From Elgaria multicarinata webbii (taxonomy: Eukaryota > Chordata > Lepidosauria > Squamata > Anguidae), in assembly GCF_023053635.1 (NCBI RefSeq), contig NC_086183.1:32965501-33029500 (forward strand): DNA of 64,000 bases. The letters are read 5' to 3'. The notes under the pieces were generated by a model. That model made no database searches, was not told the DNA's origin, and saw only the letters and a list, made by a program, of their open reading frames with translations. Positions 29,985 through 42,186 of the stretch are shown here, piece by piece (within the stretch, counting starts at the first letter, position 1; every line of letters starts with the position of its first letter). A program made the translations under genes and the position numbers.

Positions 29985-30145
29985 TCTCTCTCCCCGCGCC
30001 TGATTGGTCGCTACTGCACCTTCCTTTCTCCTCGCCCTATTGGCTGGTCAGGGAGCCAGGGTGGATCCCGCCTCCTCCTACCAGGTGTAGCCCTTTATTT
30101 CCCAGGCGAAGGAAGCAGCTGCAAAGTGGGCCTGCAGGAGGAAAG
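29985..30145 (+). promoter_or_regulatory. ADAD2: Likely ADAD2 promoter and non-coding first exon
   Basis: A locally GC-rich, repeat-free block has two inverted CCAAT boxes (GATTGGTC at 30002, CTATTGGCTG at 30037). About 100 bp later GCAGGAGGAAAG is followed by GTAGGG at 30146, a plausible splice donor. The first ADAD2 coding exon (31439) begins directly at an acceptor with its ATG, so a non-coding 5' exon upstream is required, and this block fits. No transcript evidence is available. Confidence 0.5.
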
Positions 30146-30575
30146 GTAGGGCTGGGGTCTTGGCTGGGAGTAGGTTGGTGTGGGTAGGAAGATGGGGGAG
30201 AAGCAGCACCCCTCCCCACGTTTTGCATGAGCCTTGCCCCTCTCCCATGTCCCAGCCAGCCCTCCTCCTCTATTCACCCCTTCTTTTGTCCACCCCACAT
30301 TCTGATACCCCCTGCTCTGCCTCCTTGCCATCCCAAGGACTGGACTGACCCCTATATCCCCAGCATCTTTACCTTCCTTTGCTGTGTTTGCACATGAACT
30401 ACCAGGCTTCCTTCCCCCCCCCCCAACAGACGCCCCCCCATTCACTCCTTCCCCCAGACCCCCACCCAGCCCTACCGTTAACTCTCTCCCTGCCACATGC
30501 ATTTCTCTCTCTTCATCTGACCCCCCTTTGTTTTGGGACACCCCAAAGTCCTGTCTCCTCACTCAGCCCTCTCCA

Positions 30576-30730
30576 AGGGGGGATCTACATTACTGCTTTA
30601 AAGCGCTTTAAAGCGCTTTATAACATTTTTGACAACAGTTGGAGCCCAGGACACACTGCATATACAGTTTTCAAAACGTTTTCAAAGTGCTTTAAAGCGC
30701 TTTAAAAGCAACAGTGTAGATTCCCCCCAA
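30576..30730. mobile_element. Palindromic MITE, GGGGGATCTACA family
   Basis: GGGGGGATCTACATTACTGC and GCAACAGTGTAGATTCCCCC are inverted ends, with TTTAAAGCGCTTTAAA arms inside and a shared core (ACAGTTGGAGCCCAGGACAC). An interrupted relative is at 35264-36606. Confidence 0.7.
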
Positions 30731-30959
30731 CTTGTTGCTCTCCAGATATTTATATTTATAAATATCTGGAGAGCTATATCTGGAGGGGGTTGGACTCGAT
30801 AGCCTTGTAGGCCCCTTCCAACTCTGCTATTCTATGATTCTATGATTTCGGACTACAACTCCCAGCATTCCTGATCATGAACAAGCCAGGAATACTCCGT
30901 TTGATGCAATGTCTGAACCTGGAACTCTGGGTGGTTGAGGGACAACACACACACACCCC

Positions 30960-31275
30960 CGAGAGCTTCGGCTATTGGGCGGTATAAAAATGAAATAAAT
31001 AAATATAAATACATTTTAACCCATGGTTTGTAGTTCATAGAATCATAGAATAGCAGAGTTGGAAGGGGCCTGCAAGGCCATTGAGTCCAACCCCCTGCTC
31101 AATGCAGGAATCCACCCTAAAGCATCCCTGACAGATGCTTGTCCAGCTGCCTCTTGAAGGCCTCAAGTGTGGGAGAGCCCACAACCTCCCTAGGTAACTG
31201 GTTCCATTACTGCTCTAACAGTCAGGAAGTTTTTCCTGATGTCCAGCTGCCTCTTGAAGGCCTCGAGTGTGGGCT
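30960..31275. mobile_element. L2 tip and antisense CR1 3' fragment
   Basis: 30960-31015 is an L2 3' tip (GCTTCGGCTATTGGGCGGTA). 31036-31275 is an antisense CR1 tail starting AGAATCATAGAATAGC and repeating the CAGCTGCCTCTTGAAGGCCT block twice. Confidence 0.7.
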
Positions 31276-31438
31276 CCTGAGTTATTTATGAAAGCAGCAG
31301 CAGCAGCAAATGTGTGGCAGTTTGGGTACATGCTTCATTTAGCTATTTTAAAAAATCCAGTAGAAAGGTGTAATTTGAATGTTCTTCCTCGAAAATGGAG
31401 AGTTTTCATCTTTGTCTGTCTTCCTTCTTTCCTGAAAG

Positions 31439-34400
31439 ATGGAGAGAGAAGAGATGGCAAGAATGGTTTCCCGGAAACCGAAACTGGCAGCATCGCTTCA
31501 GAAAGGTGAGCCCCAGTCACCTTGGAAGGAAGAACAACTTCAGTCCCCGGCTTTGGAAGAGCCTCTTCATCCTCCTCCTTCTTCAGACGCCTCCAAAGCT
31601 GCTGGCGCTGCGCAAGGAAAGGGTAAGTGGTAACGGGTGCGAATTAGGCCATGTAAATGAGAGGTGGTAGGTGCTGCCATAGTGAATTGCTGCCGTAGCT
31701 TGAATTCAGTGCTGTTGGTTGTGACAGCAACAGAAGGCAGAGCTGGACTGATGAACTCAGAGGTGGTTAATTTTTACAACATATTTTAATGCAGGAAGTG
31801 CTTTAGAAGTCGCATTTCTAAACGGTTTGGGGCCAGGTTATTTGAAGGAACGCCTCCTCCCATATGTACCTGCCCGGACCTTAAGATCATCCACAGGGGC
31901 CCTTCTCCGTGAGCCCCTGCCGAAGGAAGTGAGGCAGGTGGCTACTAGGAGCAGGGCCTTCTCCACTGTGGCACCCCGGTTGTGGAATGAGCTCCCCAGA
32001 GAGGTCCGCCTGGCGCCTACACTGTACTTCTTTCGTTGCCAGCTGAAGACCTTTTTATTCTCTCAGTATTTTAACATTTAATTTTAACTTAAATTTAAAT
32101 CTTACTGTTTTAACTCTGTATTTTAATCTTATATCAATTTTGTTACGTGGTTTTATCCTGGTTGTGCTTTTTATATTGTATTTTGTATTTGTGCTTTTAA
32201 CCTGTTGGTTGTTTTATTATGGTTTTAATTTTTGTGAACTGCCCAGAGAGCTTTGGCTAATCTGGGAGTTGTAGTCCAACACATCTGGAGCGCCCCAGGT
32301 TGAGGAAGGCTGGTCTAATGTATATATAAGTCCAGTGTTTAAATGTACCTTACTTCTCTCCTGTGTATATGCTGTTGCTGCATTTTGTTACATGCTGTGT
32401 ATGCTGTATATATCTTTGATCAACCTAAATTTATAACCTCAGTAAATGTTACTTGAAGAATTCTAGCCTACTGTGGTTTCTAGTTATCTTTGCTGTTTCT
32501 GGCTGTGTCTCCACACTTCAATCTTCCAGCTGTCTTCTCTCTCACCAGAGAGAAACTTAGCTACCCCGACAGTGCCAGGGACTAGATAGGCCTTTGGCCT
32601 GATCCAGCAGAGCGCTTGTTTTGCCTGTCTGCCCTTGCGCCCCTTCCCCTCACTTCCCCACCAACTTTCTTTCAGCACCCCTCCTGTCCTCGGCCTCTTT
32701 TCAGAAGCCTCTCCTGGATGGATGGGATCAGCCCACGGATGATGCTTTTGGGAAGCAAGGGGAGCCGTTGGAGGAGAAAGGTGAGTCTTGTGGGTCCTGC
32801 AGAACTTTCCGGGGGCTCCCCAACCCTCCCTTTCCATGGGCTGAGAATAGAATCCAGTACTCTAAATTCTGCAACTGCGAGAGGACGTTATTGACTCAGG
32901 TAGACAACCTCTGCCGTTACTTCCTAGGAGCTAGGGCTCCACAATTCAAGAAGGACGCAGACAAGCTGGAGCGTGTTCAGAGGAGGGCAACCAGGATGAT
33001 CAGGGGTCTGGAAACAAAGCCCTATGAAGAGAGACTGAAAGAACTGGGCATGTTTAGCCTGGAGAAGAGGAGATTGAGGGGAGACATGAGAGCACTCTTC
33101 AAATACTTAAAGGGTTGTCACACAGAGGAGGGCCAGGGTCTCTTCTTGATCCTTCCAGAGTGCAGGACATGGAATAACGGGCTCAAATTACAGGAAGCCA
33201 GATTCCGGCTGGACATCAGGAAAAACTTCCTGACTGTTAGAGCAGTACGACAAGGGAACCAGTTACCTAGGGAGGTTGTGGGCTCTCCCACACTAGAAGC
33301 ATTCAAGAGGCAGCTGGACAACCATCTGTCAGGGATGCTTCAGGGTGGATTCCTGCATTGAGCAGGGGGTTGGACTCGATGGCCTTGTAGACCCCTTCCA
33401 ACTCTGCTATTCTGAGATTCTATGATTCTAATTTGGTCTTCTAATGGCTCTTTCCAGGGCTGAAGTCAATGCTTCCATCTTCAAGTCCATGGGTGTACCC
33501 TCTGTCATTGCTCAGTTCTGAAGGGAAGGTACATTGTACATGTTCAGAGGCACTCCTGTCGCTTTGTATTTCCGCAGGCCTGGCACCGAAAGAAGATTTT
33601 GGAGTTGACAGCTTCCTCGCCAAACCTGAGCTGGGTGGGTATTCATGGTGGGGTGGGCTCAGTGAATTGCCCACTGCCTTCGCACAGAGCGGCCGTGCCT
33701 CAGTATGCCTCTTCATCTCAATGTACGGGTGTGTCTTTTGTGTTTTCCAGGTTTGCCCGCTCTCCAGGTTCATCCAGTAAAACCTCTGCTTATTGGTAAG
33801 AATGTACACTTGAGAAAATGTGTTTTTCTTTGTCCCATTATTTTCTCTCTTATACCCATATCTTCCATGTGTCCTTCGTAACAAGAAGCCTTTTGAATTT
33901 TTTATTTTTTTCTAAGCTCTTCCTGCTTTTAAGGAGCCACGGTCAAATGGCTGGTGGTCTTTTGCTTTCACCACACTTGGTGGTGGGTTCCACCCTAGGA
34001 AAGTTAGGGTGCCCGTTTTTAAGTGCTGGAGTGGGGAATGACCCCTTCCCGAGACGCCAGAGAGCCTCTACCTGTCAGTGAAGCCAACACTGAGCTAGAT
34101 GATGATGATGATGATGTTTATGTGTGTCCCGCCTTTTGCCCAATGCTGGGCCTCAAGGCGGCCTTATAAACTTTAAAACATACATTGGGGGGCGGGGGGA
34201 ACAAAACCATAAACGTTTAAAATACACAACAAAATTACAAGACCTTAACATAGATGGAGGACCAGATTATTCTCCAAAGGCCTGCTGGAACAAACACGTT
34301 TTAGCCTGCTTCCGAAAGCCCATCAAGGAGGGAGCCAGCCTAGCTTCCCCGGGAAGAGAGTTCCAGAGCACTGGAGCAGCCACCGAGGAGGCCCCGTCCC

Positions 34401-37400
34401 ATGTTCCCACCAAGCGCGCCTGTGAAGATGGTGGGACTGAAAGAAGGGCCTCTCCAGAAGATCTCAAAGCACGGGCAGGCTCATAAGGGAGAGCTCTGGC
34501 TATTGGGCGGTATAGAAATGTAACAAACAAATAAATAAATAAAGGAGAATATGGTCTTTCAGATAACCTGGACCCGAGCCATATAGGGCTTTATAGGTCA
34601 TAACCGTCACTTTGAATTGTGCCCGGAAACAGACTGGAAGCCAGTGGAGCTGTTTTAACAGGGGAGTTCTCTGCTCTCTGTAACCAGCCCCGGTCAACAA
34701 TCTGGCTGCAGCTCTTTGAACCAGCTGGAGTTTCCGAACAGTCTTCAAAGGCAGCCCCACGTAGAGCGCGTTACAGTAATCCAATCGGGATGTAACTAAG
34801 GCACGTGTCACCGTGGCCAAGTCCGACAGCTCTAGGAACGGGCGCAGCTGGTGCACTAGCTTTAACTGTGCAAATGCACTCCTGGTATTAGATTTAAGAT
34901 TAAGATTAATATTAGACTTAACATAAAGCAGCTTCCTAAGTTCCTGTGTCCTCAACAAGTTTTGGAGGTGTACTCCCAAATGGTGCCCCAAGTCCATCCG
35001 TTCCCAGTTAGCTGAAGCTTTCTTCGTTTCAGCAGTATAATTTAAAATGATATAATGGGGTCGGCAAGTACTTTTATTGCTGCTGTTGTTAATCAGTTGG
35101 GCATCAGAAATCCTGGCCCATCTACTGCAAATCACTCAGATATCTACCAGTAGTTTCTGTTCTACCTTTTGCCCACCTTTGCCCCCAAAGACTGGACGCC
35201 ATCCAACATTGGAGAATAAGCAGCCATCAGGGTGGGTGGGTGTCAAAACCGTTATCCCAAAGAGAACTGCGGCAGGATCTATACTACTGCTTGCTTATTT
35301 ATTAATTTATTACATATTTATACTGCCCAACAGCCAAAGCTCTCTGGGCAGTTTACAATTAAAACCATAAAATCCAGATTAAAACTTTAAAATTACAAAA
35401 AACCAGAAAAAGTTACAGTCCAGGGAAGGCTTGTTTAAAAGTTATTACATTTTCCGCCTCCCGAACCCCACGAGGGAGGGTTTTCCAGAGGGTGGGTGCC
35501 ACTACAGAGAAGGCCCCGCCGTCGAGGTTCTTCATGGTGTCACTCTTTCCGTGTCTGGATGACAAGCAGGGCCTCCGCTGAGGATCGTAAATATCGCCTG
35601 GGTGTATATAAGGGGAGGCGGTCTGCTAGGCATCCTGGTCCCAAGTTGTTTGGGGCTTTGTAAGATAATAGCATGACCTTGTACATGGCCAGCAGGCAGC
35701 CAGCGCAGTTCTTTTAACACTGGTTTTATGTAGGCAGAGCGAGGTGTTCCTGTGAGCACCTTTGCTGCTGCGTTCTGCACTAGCTGCAGCTTCGAACCAC
35801 ACACATGGGCAGCCCCACATCGAGCTCATTACAGTAGTCTGGTTGTGAGGTTACCAATTCATGAATGACCGTGGCTAGGCTCTTCCTGTTCAGGAACGGG
35901 CGTAGCTGGCGTACCAACCAAAGTTGATAATGGGCGCTCCGGGCCACCGAGGCCACCTGGGTCTCCAGTGAGAAAGATGGGTCCAGGAGCACTCCCAAAC
36001 TACGGACCTGCTCCTTTATAACCATTTATTAGGGCTGTGCACGGACCCCCCAATCTGCTCTGGATCGCGATCCGCAACTTCCGGATCAGGTCTGTTCCGC
36101 CCCGCGGCGATCCACCTATGGGCCGCTCCGGATCTGAATCAGAGTTCGGCGGTGCCAGGTAAGGCCCCCTCCCCCCTCAAAACTTACCTGGCTCTGTCGT
36201 GGTTCAGCGGCGGCATCAACTGAGGCCGGGGACTCAAACCGGAAGACCAGGCCGCCGCGGCCTGGTCTTCCGGTTTGAATCCTCCGCCTCAGTTGAAGCC
36301 GCTGCTGGACCGCGACAGAGCCAGGTAAGCCGCCCTGCCCCTTACCTGGCTCTGTCGCCGCACGGACTGCGGCAGCGCCAGGTAAGCCCCCACTTACCTT
36401 TTTTTCGGAGCTGCGGATCGAGGTGAAAGATCCGCTTCGTCTTGATCCGCTTCGTCTCGATCCGCAGCTCCCCCAACCCGATCCGTCTCCGCCTTTGTCG
36501 GAGGCGGATCACAGCCCTACCGTTTGTAACAGGTTTGACAACTGTTGGAGCCCAGGACACATTCCATATTCCATTTTCAAACCACTTTCGAGGTGTTAGA
36601 TCCTGCTTGGTGTCTTTCCTCCACCAGAAATGGAAATCACCCACCAGCAGCGTTGCGCCGCTATTACCAGTGACATGTGCGAAATGCTTATTGGAGAACA
36701 GAAGAGCTACCAAGGTTGTTTGAGCAGTGTGGCCGCGTTCATACTGGAGAGAGGTGAGTCACGCACTGTCTTTTTTTGCTTGTTTGAAACAACCTTTTCA
36801 AAGGGATTGGCCTAGAACACTTTTAAAGGTGGTTAGATTAATTCATGGAGGAGATTCAGGCGGAGGGTCTAGCATTGGCTACTAGCCATGGTGGCTACTC
36901 TGGTTCTCCAGGTTCAGAGGCCACATACCCCTCAGTTCCAGTTGTTGGAGAGCAACAATGGAAAAATGTACCATCTTTGTGCTCTGGTGGTATTGGAGAG
37001 CAATGTTGTACTATTACTGTATTAACGTTCAAAGCCCTAAACGATTTGGGGCCAAGTTATTTGAAGGAACGCCTCCTTCCATATGTACCTGCCTGGACCT
37101 TAAGATCATCCACAGGGGCCCTTCTCTGTGAGCCCCTGCCAAAGGAAGTGAGGCAGATGGCTACTAGGAGGAGGGCGTTCTCCGCTGTGGCACCCCAGTT
37201 GTGGAATGAGCTCCCCAAAGAGGTCCACCTGGCGCCTACACTGTACTCCTTTCGTCGCCAGCTGGAGACCTTTTTATTCTCTCAGTATTTTAACACTTAA
37301 TTTTAACTTAAATTTAAATTTTACTGTTCTGACTCTGTATTTTAATCTTATATCAATTTCTGCTGCGTGGTTTTATCCTGGTTGTGCTTTTGATACTGTA

Positions 37401-40400
37401 TTTTGTATTTGTGTTTTTAGACTATTGGTTGTTTTATTACGGTTTTAACTTTTGTGAACTGCCCAGAGAGCTTCAGCTATTGGGCTGTATAAAAATGTAA
37501 TAAATGAATAATAATAATAAAAACTTTCTGGAGGCGTCTGGTTGGCTATTGTGGCAAACCAGCGGATCCTTCAATCTGATCCAGCAGAGCTGTTTTCCAG
37601 AGGAAGGAAATGCAAGGGAGAATCACCTGGGAGGGAGGGGAAAATGCATCTAGCTGAACTCCGAAGCAGTAAGCCTGTGTGCACCAGTTGCTGGGGAACA
37701 TGGGTGGGAGGGTGTTGTTGCTTCACCTTGCCCTGCTTTGTGGGTCCCTGGTCGGCTCCTGTGTAAACAGAGTTCTGGACTAGGTGGACCCTTGGTGTGA
37801 CCCAGCCTCAGGGATCCTCTGATGTTCTTCTGTGCACGCCTTTGGTTCTTGCCCCACTCAGCATAATGGTTAACCCGTCCCCAATGCTGGGTGAAGGGCT
37901 GTTCCTGAATGGTTGTTGCCCATATGGATATTCCTTCCCTGTTTTGAGCCCGTCTGTGAAATCCCAGCTGATACTTCCATGGCTCCTGTCCTGTCCCTTC
38001 AGAGGTTAAAGACAGTCCAAGCAACTACAAGGAGACTTACGAGCTGGTTGCCCTCGGAACAGGTGACGTGTGCTATGAGGGCTGGATGGAATTCCGTGGC
38101 AGGAGAATCCACGATATGCACGGCCTGGTGGTTGCCCGCAGAGCATTGCTGAGGTACGGCCCCCTTTCCCCATTCTGATGTGCAGTGCTGGGTTTATGAG
38201 TCTGGTTAACGAAAAGCAAGTGCGAAAATAAAGAAAACCCCATAGGGGAGTAAAAAATAGCCAAAGGCAAGGGCGGAACCAAGTAATCTTCAATAATATT
38301 ATTAGTAAAAGGTTTATTAAAGTGCCAGGTGCCTGGCACTTTAATAAACCTTTTACTAATAATATTATTGTAGAAGATTACTTGGTTCCACCCTTGCCTT
38401 TAACGACGAGCAAGTCAGGGAGGGCGATGTGCAATTCCTGAAATGAGAGTTGCCGGGGAATCAATCCTGCCTGGAAATCAGGAGAGGTTCTTATTCCTGA
38501 TCCCCAATATGAGAGAACAGTTGGGATTAACCAATGGTCCAGGAACATCACTCTGCTTCTGCTCAGAGGCATTCTTGCATGCTTCTAGCGAGACAGTTGG
38601 AAAGTTTATTCCTGACCTCTCTGATGCTGCTGTTTTCTACACAGGGTTCTATTTTTGATGAACTCGGGGATCTCTTGTTCATTTCAGCAGGACTTTTGCA
38701 TCAGAATTTCCCAGTGGGTTGTGCATTCAGGCCAGATTTTTCTGTCTCCCATTTTGTGCCCTTTGATAACGTCTGAAGCCTGGCCGCTGAAGAGGCGGCT
38801 CAACTGTGTTTCACGCTAGGGCGGCCTTTGCTTGTGGTTCACACCCCGTCAATCCTCTTCAGGTACTTCTACAAGCAGCTGCTTATGTACTGCAGCCAAG
38901 GCCCCACCGCCCTGGAGAAATGCATCTTCTGCCTGGCAGAAGACGGAGTGCATCTGACTCTGAAGCCAAAGTACTACCTGCATCTCTACCTGAGCCGAGC
39001 ACCTAGAGGAGCTTCGGAGAACTTCCAGTGAGTACGACGTGTGGGTCAGAGTATGACATGGTGCAGGTTAGAGTCCTTACAGGTTCCTTACAGTTCAGGT
39101 GTTCCTAACAGTTCAGGAGCTTGTAGCTCCATTTTTTTTTTTTAAAAAAAAGTAAAATTTGTAATAATTGTTTGAATACACTGTACTTTTAATATACCAA
39201 ATGTAATAATTTTAAGCCAAACCAACTTGGACAGAATGACATTTTAGGTTCCTAAAGTAACAAAGTGACTTTCAATCTGTCCAAAGTGCTAATATTGCAT
39301 TATTTCAATTTTTCTGAAAATTTCCGGGTTTTTTCCACACACACACACAAATAAAACCCCGGAAAAAAACCGTTTTTTCCCCATGGCTTCAAAATTTCTG
39401 GGAATTTTTCATTGCTCCCTGAGGCCTCCTGCATGCAAAACAGGGCCTCTACCACTGAGCTGCAGCCCCCCCCCTCTTTTGAAAGCCAACAAAATGGCCA
39501 TTCCGGAGCCAGATTCCTATCAGGGTTTTTTTTGTCAAGGGCTAGCGTTATGCTTTCTCCAATCTAGGAGACCGCTTTTGGGGTACAGAAGAAAAGATTT
39601 TTTAAAAAATTTATTCTGCCTTACTTCCCCCATGGGGTTGCCTGTTGGCCTACATCCAGGCACTGACCAACCCAGACCCTTCTGGAAGGCAGTTCCCCTG
39701 GGATCGTTCAGTCGTCACTAAGCCAGCCCTATCACCACTCTCCCCTACTGTCCTGATGCCATTTCCCGTTTGGACCCTTCTGCCTGCAGAACTGCCTCGT
39801 CACAGCCGAATCCATCTGTCGGAATCCACGTCAGCGTTAAAGGGGTGCTCAGGCCTGTCTCGTACTGCTGGACCAGCGTGCTGTCCGCCTACGTCTACTG
39901 TGTCTCTGGCAGTGACAAGCTGACCCGTTGGAGTGTCTTGGGGCTCCAGGGCGCCCTCCTCAGCCACATCATCCACCCCGTGTACATCACCAGCGTTGTC
40001 CTAGGTGGTTTATGTTTTTACCACGGAGCCCAGCTGGAAGGTTCCAGCTTGCACCGTACCAGCGTTCTCCTATGGTCTCCGAGTGGACAAGCAATTAATG
40101 CAGGCTTGCACCAGGAAAGAGAGGGTGGATTCCTTGATTCTGGACCCGGAATGAAAAACTTCCGTCCTGGTCCAGTATTGCATGGCAGGATACTAACGAA
40201 ACATGGCCATCTCAGGGTGGGGGAGACGTCTGGCAGGGGATGTTCCTGAAAGGGAATACCAAAAACATGATGGGGTACACTTTGTCCTTGTGGGCAAGGC
40301 AGGGTTCCCTAGGGGGTGACTGAGCCATTCGCTCCTTTGCCTTCATCTCCAGCTGCTGCTTAATTCACACCAGCAGGGTTGGGAGTCTCTGGAGTTCTCT

Positions 40401-42151
40401 TCATAATTAAGAACATTGGAAGAGCCCTGATGCTGGATCAGACCGAGGGTCCTGTTCGCACAGTGGCCAACCAGCCGTTGGCCAGGGATCTGGGTGCAAC
40501 AGCACCCTCCCACCCATGTTCCCCAGCAACTGGGGCACACAGCCTTACTGCCTCTGCTACACCCCCTTTGGTCCTGAGACCAGGAGCTTGAAAAACATAG
40601 AATCCCCTGGATGATATGAACATCCACCTGTTTTCTGAATAGTGTACAGCTGTTTCACTGTAAATGTAAGTTAAATAGTGATCTGTTATATACATCTATA
40701 TATCTATCTTGAGAAACACTAATTTTAGAGGGTGTTAGCCTAATTATTATGTTGCATGAATAGTAAAGAGAAAGCCCAGCAGAATGCAACTTTTTCTGAT
40801 TATTATTTTTGGGGTCTTTTCCTTTTTGAACCGGGCTACAAACCTGGTGTTTGTTCAATGGGAGGCTTCCTGAGGGCAGCGAGTGGGTTGCAGGACTGGG
40901 ACCAGAAGAGCAGGACGTTTCTGTTCTTTTATCAGGGCTCGTAGCCCTGGATAGCCTTCGCCACTAGGAATTGATCCAACCCCCTTTGAAAGCCATCCAA
41001 ACTGGTGGCCATCCCTACATCTTGGGGTAGTGAGTTCCATACTTTAGCTATGTGCTGCGTAAAGAAGTCCTTCCTTTGATTTGTCCTGAATCTCCCACCA
41101 ATTACCCCCCCCTCTCTCTCTCAAATTGTCTGTTTCAGCTGACCCTTATCAAGACCACACCATCCTTCACCGGGTCATCAATGAGCGCCTGCAACTAGGA
41201 GCCAAGGAGGACTTCCCAAAGCCCTATAGCCAGAAAAAGGTGCACCTCTTCAAAGGCCCCTGTGTGGCCCCTCTTGACACGCCACCAGGATGTTGCTCCC
41301 AGAGCCTTAACTGGTGCGGTGGAGATGAGATGCTGGAACTTGTGAATGCGTCCACCGGGAAGGCAGTAAAGGAGTGAGTTTGGGGCGCTGAGGGTCATGG
41401 TGGGTGCCCACACTGGGCCTTATGAGATCTGTGTTGCCAGTAATTCATTTTGGCTTACTGTAAATGAACTAATCTACAGTCCGCCAACCAAATCCTGCAG
41501 CTTCTCGCAAAGCAAAACCGGTTCTTGCAAACGATGCATTTTAGGTGGGCATAATTTGTGCTAATAAATAATTTGGATTGTTCAGGAACAGGGGGTGCTA
41601 GTGAAAAGTAAAGAGAGACGGTGGTTTCTGGTAAAGTTATGTTTCCGGCTCTTTTTTTATTTATTTATTGCATTTATATACTGCCCCATAGTCGAAGCTC
41701 TCTGGGCGGTTTACAAAAGTTTGGCACAGCCTAAACGAAATGTGGTTGAGGGTAACAAACTTGTTAGTCTGTTCTGTGCCAAATTGTATTTTGGGTCTGT
41801 ATGTTTGGAGGCAGGATGCTGTCAAGGGTAACGTTGTTCCCAGGTGCAGGACATCCCTTCTAGTTACCTTTACACCTGTGTCCCTGTAAGCTTTAAAAGT
41901 GTGTATGTGGCAAAATGTATACAGCTAAAGAGACTGGAAGAACTGGGCATGTTTAGCCTGGAGTAAAGAAGACTGAGGGGAGACATGAGAACACTTCCGG
42001 CAGGCCTACCCAGTTGAATTTTAAGATGTCTTAAAAGATTTTAAGATTTTAATAATGTATTGGTTTTATGTTTTTAATCAGTTTTATGTATTTTATATTT
42101 TTGTGTTAGATGTTGTTCCCTGCCTCAAGCCAGAGGGTGAGGCGGGTAAGA

Positions 42152-42186
<35 letters not shown>

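Larger units (their letters stand above)
35264..36606. mobile_element. GGATCTA-family MITE interrupted by L2 and a hAT element
   Basis: The left tip GCAGGATCTATACTACTGC (35272) and the right part GACAACTGTTGGAGCCCAGG to GTTAGATCCTGC (36537-36606) belong to one MITE. They are separated by an antisense L2 piece (35288-36025) and a hAT element (36030-36519). The right tip ends about 22 bp before the ADAD2 exon at 36628. Confidence 0.6.

Noticed and set aside
36845-37300. 151-codon plus-strand open frame
   Set aside because: The second half is L2 reverse-transcriptase tail; no splice sites join it to ADAD2.
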